From Kriegella aquimaris (lineage in GTDB: Bacteria; Bacteroidota; Bacteroidia; Flavobacteriales; Flavobacteriaceae), in contig NZ_FNGV01000002.1 in NCBI RefSeq assembly GCF_900103215.1, positions 1-64,000 on the forward strand: a stretch of DNA of 64,000 bases, read 5' to 3'. Positions within the stretch are counted from its first letter, which is position 1. Every line of letters starts with the position of its first letter. The notes below the pieces were generated by a model. That model saw only the letters and a program-made list of their open reading frames with translations, had not been told where the DNA came from and made no database searches. The position numbers were made by a program, and so were the translations under genes. This document shows, in pieces, positions 43,305-51,299 of the stretch.

Positions 43305-44801
43305 ATGAAAAATAGAACAAACTTCAAAATATGGGCATCCAGTTTGGTGGCACTCCTTTGCTTACTTTCTTGCGATGAGGATTTTGTGACTAAAGATTTT
43401 AAGAACGGTGTAGTCGATGAAAATTTTTTCCAAAATGCAACACACGCCGAACAGGCATTAACTGCAGTTTATGACATCGTAGGATCAAAAGGGTTATATC
43501 GAGAGGCGATAAACGTTTTGGGTGACTGCCCTAGTGATGATATCCTAGAACTAACGGGGGATAACGGAGACTACGGTACTTATTTTAGAGCCTCAAGTGA
43601 TTTTCGATGGTTTCCAGACAATCCTTTTTCGACGGCCAGATGGTACGATGCCTACAAGGGTATATTCAGGGCCAATATTCTACTTGAAAAATTACCTGAA
43701 ATAGACATGGATGCTGGCGTAAAGGATCGTTTTGCCGCTGAAGCCAAATTTCTTAGGGCGCTATATTATTTCAACCTGGTAACGGCTTTTGGAGATGTGC
43801 CTTTTTCAGCGGAAGTACTGACAAGGGAGGAATACGCCGAATTGGGACGGACAGACCGTGCCGTTATTTATGCGCAAATGGAACAAGACCTTAAGGATGC
43901 AGCAGATGTGCTTCCGCCAAATGCATCAGACCCGGTAGGTAGGGTGACTAAAGGAGCGGCCAACGGCTTATTGAGCAGAGTTTATTTGTATCAATCCAAA
44001 TGGGATGACGCAGCAGCTGCAGCCAAAAAGGTTATCGATCAGAACAAATATAAACTGGTAGCCAGTGATGATTATGTAAACCTTTTTAATGGTCTTATGG
44101 AAAATAGTGAAGAGTCTCTCTTCGAATTCCAGTCCGTTGGTCAAGCACCTGCCTTTTGGAGTGGAAATTCTGAAAATTTTTATTCTGTGATGTGGAGCCC
44201 GGTACATGGTTGGGCAAATTGGTTTTCTCCCAGCCCCAGCTCTTACGAACAATTTACAGACCCTAATGATGTGCGGCGGAAAGCTAGTATATTATTGCTT
44301 GGACAAGACCCTCCGGATATGATCGATGTCGGTAAGGGAGAACAGGAAGAATTCGGTACCGGAACTATGAGACCCACATATTTTCATAATGCCAGTACCC
44401 GCAAATGGCTTCCTGAAGGAAAGGATATGACCCAGGTCAATAACTATGAAGTTAATTTTTTGATATTACGTTATGCAGAGATACTGCTGAACTATGCAGA
44501 GGCGCAGAATGAGGCAGCCAGTACCACAGAGGCGGTATGGGCTATTACCCAAATTCGGGAAAGAGCCGGAATCTCACCTCCAGAACCACCAGAAACGGAT
44601 CAAGCAAGTCTTCGTGAGCTTATCCGTTCGGAACGGCGAAAAGAATTGCTCTTCGAAGGGCACCGTTTTTACGATTTGCAACGTTGGGGCATAGCCAATG
44701 AGGTACTATCACCATTCGGATACGTTCAAGGTACCCATGAGTTTTGGCCAGTACCGACTGCCGAACTCGATTTGATGCCCAATTTGACGCAATATCCTTG
44801 A
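43305..44801 (+). CDS. SusD/RagB-type surface glycan-binding lipoprotein
   Basis: 498 residues. A lipoprotein signal with SLVALLCLLSCDED gives the lipidated Cys. The SusD landmarks are present: HAEQALTAVYDIVG near the N-terminus, FLRALYYFNLVTAFGDVP, the TPR-like helices, LRYAEILLNYAEAQNEA, and the closing ELIRSERRKELLFEGHRFYDLQRW. SusD sits as a lid on SusC and hands over the glycan. It is co-transcribed with susC. A weak hairpin lies after it, before the next gene. Confidence 0.94.
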   Translation: MKNRTNFKIWASSLVALLCLLSCDEDFVTKDFKNGVVDENFFQNATHAEQALTAVYDIVGSKGLYREAINVLGDCPSDDILELTGDNGDYGTYFRASSDFRWFPDNPFSTARWYDAYKGIFRANILLEKLPEIDMDAGVKDRFAAEAKFLRALYYFNLVTAFGDVPFSAEVLTREEYAELGRTDRAVIYAQMEQDLKDAADVLPPNASDPVGRVTKGAANGLLSRVYLYQSKWDDAAAAAKKVIDQNKYKLVASDDYVNLFNGLMENSEESLFEFQSVGQAPAFWSGNSENFYSVMWSPVHGWANWFSPSPSSYEQFTDPNDVRRKASILLLGQDPPDMIDVGKGEQEEFGTGTMRPTYFHNASTRKWLPEGKDMTQVNNYEVNFLILRYAEILLNYAEAQNEAASTTEAVWAITQIRERAGISPPEPPETDQASLRELIRSERRKELLFEGHRFYDLQRWGIANEVLSPFGYVQGTHEFWPVPTAELDLMPNLTQYP

Positions 44802-44848
44802 TAAATTTTAATCAGTACGGAATATCTAAGACAGCAGTATTTTAAAGG

Positions 44849-44879
44849 TAAAGCCTGGCAAATCAAAAGCCAGACTTTA
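44849..44879 (+). terminator. Weak hairpin between susD and the ASPIC gene
   Basis: TAAAGCCTGGC and GCCAGACTTTA pair over 10 of 11 positions around a 9-base loop; only TCTTT follows. May reduce transcription from susCD into the 45001 gene rather than fully stop it. No gene is seen elsewhere in the 199-bp gap. Confidence 0.4.
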
Positions 44880-45000
44880 TCTTTGGGATATGGTTGTTCT
44901 CTTTTTTTTGTTCGAAAAGTGCCTATGTTTCTTATCGAAAGAAAAGGCAATAGGAGGACTTTAAAGATGACCAAGAAAAACCAGTACAAATGATTTATTC

Positions 45001-48000
45001 ATGCAACGTTTTATTATAGTTTTTCTTCTCGCTTGGTCTTTCATTTCGTGTAAGAAAGAAAAAACAATTTTTGAGCTTATAACACCTGATCGCTCAGGTA
45101 TTTATTTCTCCAACACAATTGTGGAATCAGATTCCGTGCATTTTTTTAATTTTCCGTACATCTATTCAGGCGGTGGAGTCGGGGTAGCGGATTTCAACAA
45201 TGATGGCTTTTCCGATATTTTTTTTTCGGGAAACATGGTCTCTTCCAAACTCTATATCAATAAAGGAGGGTTTACATTTGAGGACATCAGCGAAAATGCG
45301 GGCATAACCACGCATCAATGGGCGAGCGGAGTCTCGATTGTTGATGTAAACCAAGATGGATGGAAGGATATTTATCTTTGTTTCGGTGGGGATGTCGATG
45401 CAAAAAACCGAACAAATAAGTTGTTTATAAACAATGGTGACCTCACTTTTACCGAATCTGGCGAAACTTATGGTATTGCCGATGATGGTATGTCGACGCA
45501 AGCCGCCTTTTTCGATTATGACCGTGATGGCGATCTTGATCTTTATATAATGCAGCATGCCAACGAATCGTACGCCCAAGTAAGCAAATTGGAAACCTTT
45601 AAAGACGGCAAAGGTCCTAGCACCGATCGTTTATACGAGAATATGGGAATAAACAGTGTCACTGGACATCCGTTGTATAAAAATGTTTCAGATTCCGCAG
45701 GCATCACAGTTGAGGGTTATGGCTTGGGATTGGCCATATTGGACATTAATCAAGACGGTTGGCCGGACATTTACGTAGCCAACGATTATATTGGAAACGA
45801 CCTGTTATATATTAATAACAAAAATGGAACTTTTACCAATGAGCTGGGGGACTATCTAAAGCAATGCTCCCTAAATGGGATGGGCATTGATATAGCCGAT
45901 ATTAACAATGATGCGCTGCCTGATATCCTAGTCTTAGATATGTTGCCGGAAGGAAATTATCGGCAAAAGACGATGACGGCTAAAATGAATTATGAATACT
46001 TTAAAAGGACACTTCAAAACGGGTTTTCACCCCAGTTCATTAGAAATACATTGCAGATAAATCGTGGCGCGGATGCCGATGGAAAATATAGCTTCAGTGA
46101 AGTGGGGCGTTTGACGGGATTGTATCAGACCGATTGGAGCTGGTCTCCCCTAATTGCAGACTTTGATAACGACGGTCTTAAGGACGTTTACATTACCAAT
46201 GGTTTTCGGAGGGATATTACCAATCAGGATTTTATCGAATATACGGATCAAAGCAATCTCTTTGTAAAGGGTTCTGGGGAGTTGGCCATCAATAGCCTGC
46301 TCAAAAGACTTGTTAATTTAGATAGTATCTGTTTGCCCAATTATATGTTCGCCAACAAAGGCAATCTTCATTTTGAAGACGAAACGACAGCTTGGGGAAT
46401 GGATCAGCCAACCATGTCGAACGGATCTGCTTATGCCGACTTGGATAACGATGGAGACCTTGATTTAGTAGTGAACAATCTAAACGCTTCGGCCTCGATT
46501 TATAAAAACAATACTGATCAACTAAACAATACCAACAAAAGTGTGGTGGTCAAATTATTGGGTAAAAACGGTAACATGGAAGCCATTGGTGCAAAAATCA
46601 CTGCAACCTTGCCAGATGGGAGTGTTAGGTATTACGAAAACTACCCTGTTCGTGGCTATATGTCCTCTTCTGAACTTGGTATACACATAGGGCTCGGAAG
46701 CAATCGAAAAATCGATTCTCTGAAAATCACATGGCCCGATGGCAAAGAAGAGGTGGGTACAAATATTAGTGCTGGTACAAAACTCGACTTTCAATATGGA
46801 AAAAATCGCGTAGTCCCCTCAAAAGCAATGCTTGAAAACAAGCATATTTTCAATGAGGTAACGACGCAAATAAACACACTTTATCTGCATAAGGATAACG
46901 TCGCCGGTGATTTTAGACACGAGCCGTTGTTATTGCAGCAATATGATAATAATGGACCGGGCCTAGCGATTGCCGATATCAACGGAGATGGGTATAAGGA
47001 TTTCTACATTGGAGGGGGAAGGGGGCAAAAAGGAACCTTTTTCATTCAGGAAGATAATGGTGCATTTGGCTCTAAAATATTAGCGGATTCTGATTTCTAT
47101 GAAGACATGGGAGCCTTATTTTTTGATGCAGATCAGGACGATGATCTAGATCTTTATGTGGTAAGTGGGGGTAGTTCGGTCAAGTATTTTGAAAAAGGGC
47201 ATTACCAAGATCGATTGTATTACAATGACGGGAGCGGTAATTTTGAACTAGCCGAAGATGCGCTGCCCAAAATCGAATCCAGCGGTTCTACTGTAACGGC
47301 TGCCGATTTTGACAAGGATGGAGATTTAGATTTATTTATAGGGGGAAGAATTGTTCCTGGTAAATTTCCAACGGCACCTAGACATTATTTATTGGAAAAC
47401 CTGAAAGGCAGATTTTATGATGTAACATCACAATTGGCCCCCCAATTGAATTCGGTGGGAATGTTAAGTGCCGCATTGTGGACGGACTTTGATAACGATG
47501 GGGATTCTGATTTAATAGTCGCCGGTGAATGGATGCCAATAACCATTTTTGAAAATACTGGGAGTTCTTTAAAAAAACAGGAAGTTGAAAACGGACTCAA
47601 TACTTACAAAGGTTGGTGGAATAGTATTGTCGGTTGCGATATAGATCTTGATGGTGATATCGATTATATAGTAGGCAATTTGGGAAAAAACAATTTCTTA
47701 AAAGCTACTGAAGAACGTCCTATTCGAATGTACGTGAAAGACTTTGACAACAACTCAACTTTGGATGCTATTATAACACGGTATATTGGAGAGATGGAAT
47801 ATCCCATTGCACCAAGAAGGGCCTTAATTGATCAATTGCCAATAATCAACAAGGCATTTCCCTCCTATAGGGAATATGCCGAAGCAGATATCGGCAGGAT
47901 TTTAGAAACTTTCAATACTGACGACATGGTGGTCATGGAGGCCAATTACTTTTCATCAGCTTATATCGAAAATTTGGGCAATGGTAAATTTTCTTTAACG

Positions 48001-48528
48001 GCACTCCCTATCGAGGCCCAATTTTCTCCAGTATTCGGCTTTGAAATCGGTGATTTTGATGCCGATGGTTATCCCGATGTAATTGGAGTGGGGAACAATT
48101 CTCAAATGGAAGTCATTTCGGGTTGGAATAACACCTCAAAGGGGTTTTATCTAAGTGGTGATGGAAACGGTAATTTTAGAGCTGTTCAAGGAGGTAAATC
48201 TGGTTTTTTAATCGAAGGAGAGGCTAGAGCTTTAGCAGGATGGGTAACTGATAGAAGCAGGTTTCTAATTGCTTCAGTGAATTCGGATAGTCTGCGTGTT
48301 TTTAAGTCCGACTTGGATTCAGAAGTTTCGAGATTCCCACTAAGACCGGACGATGTTTGGGCGAACATTTACTATAACAACGGCGTTAAAAGTAAATTTG
48401 AACGTTATCTTGGTCAGGGATATCTTTCCCAATCACTCGATGACATGTTGATTTCTCCTTCTATGGATTCTGTCGTTATTTACAATCGAGCGGGCAATTC
48501 AAGAAGTATAAACCTACCCAATCAATAG
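45001..48528 (+). CDS. FG-GAP/VCBS-repeat and ASPIC/UnbV-domain surface lipoprotein
   Basis: 1175 residues. Lipoprotein signal ends SFISCKKEK. Repeated calcium-binding blade motifs occur along the chain (VADFNNDGFSDIF, DVNQDGWKDIYL, DFDNDGLKDVY, DLDNDGDLDLVV, DFDADGYPDV), making one or two beta-propellers. Residues ~510-590 are an ASPIC/UnbV domain (AIGAKITATLPDG, ELGIHIGLGS). Such proteins commonly follow SusCD pairs in marine Bacteroidota and are thought to bind polysaccharide or cell-surface material; no enzyme activity is proven. It begins 199 bp after susD on the same strand. Confidence 0.87.
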   Translation: MQRFIIVFLLAWSFISCKKEKTIFELITPDRSGIYFSNTIVESDSVHFFNFPYIYSGGGVGVADFNNDGFSDIFFSGNMVSSKLYINKGGFTFEDISENAGITTHQWASGVSIVDVNQDGWKDIYLCFGGDVDAKNRTNKLFINNGDLTFTESGETYGIADDGMSTQAAFFDYDRDGDLDLYIMQHANESYAQVSKLETFKDGKGPSTDRLYENMGINSVTGHPLYKNVSDSAGITVEGYGLGLAILDINQDGWPDIYVANDYIGNDLLYINNKNGTFTNELGDYLKQCSLNGMGIDIADINNDALPDILVLDMLPEGNYRQKTMTAKMNYEYFKRTLQNGFSPQFIRNTLQINRGADADGKYSFSEVGRLTGLYQTDWSWSPLIADFDNDGLKDVYITNGFRRDITNQDFIEYTDQSNLFVKGSGELAINSLLKRLVNLDSICLPNYMFANKGNLHFEDETTAWGMDQPTMSNGSAYADLDNDGDLDLVVNNLNASASIYKNNTDQLNNTNKSVVVKLLGKNGNMEAIGAKITATLPDGSVRYYENYPVRGYMSSSELGIHIGLGSNRKIDSLKITWPDGKEEVGTNISAGTKLDFQYGKNRVVPSKAMLENKHIFNEVTTQINTLYLHKDNVAGDFRHEPLLLQQYDNNGPGLAIADINGDGYKDFYIGGGRGQKGTFFIQEDNGAFGSKILADSDFYEDMGALFFDADQDDDLDLYVVSGGSSVKYFEKGHYQDRLYYNDGSGNFELAEDALPKIESSGSTVTAADFDKDGDLDLFIGGRIVPGKFPTAPRHYLLENLKGRFYDVTSQLAPQLNSVGMLSAALWTDFDNDGDSDLIVAGEWMPITIFENTGSSLKKQEVENGLNTYKGWWNSIVGCDIDLDGDIDYIVGNLGKNNFLKATEERPIRMYVKDFDNNSTLDAIITRYIGEMEYPIAPRRALIDQLPIINKAFPSYREYAEADIGRILETFNTDDMVVMEANYFSSAYIENLGNGKFSLTALPIEAQFSPVFGFEIGDFDADGYPDVIGVGNNSQMEVISGWNNTSKGFYLSGDGNGNFRAVQGGKSGFLIEGEARALAGWVTDRSRFLIASVNSDSLRVFKSDLDSEVSRFPLRPDDVWANIYYNNGVKSKFERYLGQGYLSQSLDDMLISPSMDSVVIYNRAGNSRSINLPNQ

Positions 48529-48741
48529 CATTGGCGCGATATCTTAAAGTGTCAAGGGAGCCCATAGGTTTGTGACCAAACGGACTCATCTACCTCCAAT
48601 GTTTAACGTTGCAGAATCCTAGAGATTTCCTTTGGCGGTAAGCATACCTCTACTTTGGGCAAAACCCAAAAAAAGAAATACTATGGAAGAAAACGAAAAC
48701 GTGGTGGGGCCGCTCTGCGAGATTAAAGGACTGCTGTAACA

Positions 48742-48897
48742 TCAAAAAAAGTTATGAACGTGGACTACCTTATCGATGTGACCTTGGGGCAGCCTAACTA
48801 CGCCATTTTCCGACTGATTCTGCTCGACACTTTTACCATTATCGAACTCCTTTAAGGCCTTTGCGTTATGCACGGGTGAAAATTTACTTCTTCTCAT
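48742..48897 (-). pseudogene. Remnant of an IS3-family OrfA
   Basis: From 48897 the minus strand reads MRRSKFSPVHNAKALKEF, then DNGKSVEQ, the well-known start of IS3-group OrfA helix-turn-helix proteins (MRRSKFS...Q...LKEFxxGKSVxE). Similarity fades after ENGV and no OrfB is present. No terminal inverted repeats were found in 48529-49057. The rest of this 529-bp gap has no gene, so it looks like the scar of a lost insertion sequence. Confidence 0.55.
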
Positions 48898-49057
48898 AAT
48901 ACTGTTTAAAATGCTCCATTTCATTAGAAATAGCAAACCTTTTTCTCGCAAGGTGTTGATGTTTGCTAAATCCATGATATTCCCCCTTTCTTACGAGAAA
49001 GCCAAAAACACTATATATTAGGACTAGTTTTGATTGTATGTGTTGAAACTCAATAAA

Positions 49058-49942
49058 CTAAATTTTAGCATCAAAGAGTAGCGGAAAAAACTTGCCCTCC
49101 ATTTTATTTCCTTTTGGAATTGGCGGAACACCGGCCAACAACTCATCATTCGTATTACTAATGGTTCCGTCTGCAAAAACGTTGAGCACAAAGGCTCTTC
49201 TGCTCCTATTAGATTCGTTTTTATAGGACCCATGTACCATTAATGGATGGTGAAAAGTGGCATATCCCTTTTTTAATTCAATGGGTACAGGCTTAAAATC
49301 AGCTTTTTGTTCTTCGTTTAAATAGTCTAATATTCCATTCATGTTCCCAGCAAGTTCAGGGGCATCGAGCAATCCCCATTTATGGCTTTTTGGGATGTAG
49401 TGAAGACAGCCGTTTTCAATCGATGCATCATCAAGACCTGTCCAGCAGGTCAGGTGCTGCATAGCAACAGTTCGCGTCCAATACGAATAGTCTTGGTGCC
49501 ATGCCACCACTCCCCCGTGTTTGGCAGGCTTACAGAATAATTGATCGTGCCAAAAGCGAACTGGTTTGTTTGCTAACAATTGATGTGCGGCCATAACGAA
49601 GGCAGGGTTCCATAATATATCGTGAAACCCTTCAGTTATGCGCCAATGCCCAAGTGAATGGAACAGCACCGAATTCAGATCCGTAGATTCATTACTGTGG
49701 AATTCATAGAACAGTTCGTGTGCCGGATGTTGCGCATCTAAAATCTCCTCAAGATCTTTCCTTAACAGCTCTATTTGGGTATCGTTCAACATTTTAATAC
49801 CCGAAACATAGCCCTCTTCATGAAAATGTGCGACCTGTTCATCGGTCAATCGATAGGGTTCCCATTCTTCCTTTGATTTAGGAAGTTTAAACATATCGGA
49901 AACCATCCTATGTTTTTCTGCTAAATCTTTTGCTCTGGCCAT
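49058..49942 (-). CDS. Phytanoyl-CoA dioxygenase-family Fe(II)/2-oxoglutarate oxygenase
   Basis: 294 residues, cytoplasmic (no signal). The double-stranded beta-helix iron site is visible: H-x-D in AWHQDYSYW and the distal His in LMVHGSYKNES, followed by the 2-oxoglutarate-binding Arg in SRRAFVLN. Enzymes of this family hydroxylate small molecules, and some remove methyl groups or other substituents oxidatively. In this context it may oxidise a sugar or a methylated by-product; the substrate is unknown. It ends the minus-strand block that starts at 56222, but the decayed gene and 48-bp gap before it leave co-transcription uncertain. Confidence 0.83.
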   Translation of the reverse strand: MARAKDLAEKHRMVSDMFKLPKSKEEWEPYRLTDEQVAHFHEEGYVSGIKMLNDTQIELLRKDLEEILDAQHPAHELFYEFHSNESTDLNSVLFHSLGHWRITEGFHDILWNPAFVMAAHQLLANKPVRFWHDQLFCKPAKHGGVVAWHQDYSYWTRTVAMQHLTCWTGLDDASIENGCLHYIPKSHKWGLLDAPELAGNMNGILDYLNEEQKADFKPVPIELKKGYATFHHPLMVHGSYKNESNRSRRAFVLNVFADGTISNTNDELLAGVPPIPKGNKMEGKFFPLLFDAKI

Positions 49943-49989
49943 TGTTCATAGGTTTATACGAATTTATTCCTTCATAAATTTAGAGTAGA

Positions 49990-50364
49990 TTATTTTGATG
50001 TTTTTATCCATCTCCGATACTCCTTTTCTATATCTTTTTCACCTCTCCATTTTTTGTAAATCACCCTCCATTTAAGAGAGTATTCTTTCCCTGCCTCAAA
50101 ATTAGGAAGGATATACTGAAAGTCCCAAGCAGGTTTACCTATTCCAGCACCGCTTGGAGACTTCATAAATCTAATGTTTCCTTCTTCAGGTTCTGCAAAT
50201 AGGTATGAAAAGACCATATTACGGAATCTTCCATAAGATTAAGGTTCAGTAAAAATAGTATCTGATATTTCCACATTAAGGTCTACATTAAAGTTGGGCG
50301 ATGTGTAAATATCATAACTAGCGTTATCATAAAAATAGTTCCATTTTCGCCATTTTTCTTTATC
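49990..50364 (-). pseudogene. Decayed gene of unknown family
   Basis: The minus strand can be read in one frame from 50364 (DKEKWRKWNYFYDNAS, DIYTSPNFNVDLNVE) to TAA at 50241-50239, and onward in the same frame (SYGRFRNMVFSYLFAEPEEGN ... KEYSLKWRVIYKKW) to the stop at 49990. In-frame stops also precede 50364, and no start is seen. The compact sense of the two halves shows one former protein of at least 120 residues. A downstream ATG at 50217 leaves only 75 codons. Family not recognised. Confidence 0.6.
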
Positions 50365-50409
50365 TCATTAAATGGAATCAGTAGGAGTAAATCTGCATTT
50401 ATTTGTTGT

Positions 50410-51282
50410 CTAATCTTTTAAAACCGACCTGATATATTTATTGTTTAAGAGATAACTCTCAAGCATATCGGCGTTTTCAGGTACGGCCCCTTCAATTTGC
50501 ACCCAGCCATTGTACCCGATGTCATCGATTGCCTTACGAACTTCTTCGAAATCTACTTTTCCTTTGCCGAGAAGGTATCCGTTTTCTTTGGCATGGAACT
50601 CGCAAATGTGCTCTTTGCCGAGCCATCGGATTTCATCATAAATATTGTATCCCATTTTATTAGAGTTGGCAACATCGTAATACACTTGTACGTTCGGGGA
50701 ATTAACGGCATCCAGAATTTCCATATGCTCCTCGGCACTTAGCCAAGATTCAATACCCAAAATAACTCCATGGTCTTCCGCTTTTGGGGCTACTTTTTTG
50801 AGTCTGCGTATAGTTTCTTTCGTGCCGACCGGGTCATTTTTTAAATCGCCATTGGAAAAAAACGCAAGCAGAACTACTTTTACGCCCATGGCTTCTGCAA
50901 CGTCAATGCTATCGGAGGCCCATTGTTCGGCCCTTGGGTCCGATTTATAGGGAATGCTGTTCATCTCACCAATGGCTATACCGCCAATGGCCATGTTATC
51001 TTTCTCACAGGCATCTTTATATTTTTGTTGTATTTTCTTTTGCCTTAAGTGCATGTCGTTGTCCAAGGTGCCTAAACTAATCTGTACCCCGTCTAGACCA
51101 ATTTTTTTGCCGACTTCGATGGCCTCGATATTGGAATGCTGTTTTATTGACCAATCACATGCGCCAACGTTAAATCGGCTTGAAGAATTAAACGCAAAGG
51201 CTTCATAAGCTCCGAGATAGCTTAGCCCCAATAATCCGATTGATGATTTCAAGATGTCTCTTCTGGTTAATTTTTTGTTCAT
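50410..51282 (-). CDS. Exported sugar phosphate isomerase/epimerase-like TIM barrel
   Basis: 290 residues of the xylose isomerase-like (AP endonuclease 2) fold. The N-terminus KLTRRDILKSSIGLLGLSYLG is a twin-arginine-like export signal. Barrel landmarks: NVGACDWSIKQ, GVQISLGTLD, ILGIESW (metal Glu), VQVYYDVANSNKMG (Asp), HICEFHAKENGY (His) and WVQIEGAVP (final Glu). These residues form the divalent-metal site used for ketose/aldose isomerisation. Export again points to sugar chemistry in the envelope. It is 17 bp after the haem-protein gene and probably co-transcribed with it. Confidence 0.78.
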   Translation of the reverse strand: MNKKLTRRDILKSSIGLLGLSYLGAYEAFAFNSSSRFNVGACDWSIKQHSNIEAIEVGKKIGLDGVQISLGTLDNDMHLRQKKIQQKYKDACEKDNMAIGGIAIGEMNSIPYKSDPRAEQWASDSIDVAEAMGVKVVLLAFFSNGDLKNDPVGTKETIRRLKKVAPKAEDHGVILGIESWLSAEEHMEILDAVNSPNVQVYYDVANSNKMGYNIYDEIRWLGKEHICEFHAKENGYLLGKGKVDFEEVRKAIDDIGYNGWVQIEGAVPENADMLESYLLNNKYIRSVLKD

Positions 51283-51299
51283 GAGGCCCTTATTATCAA

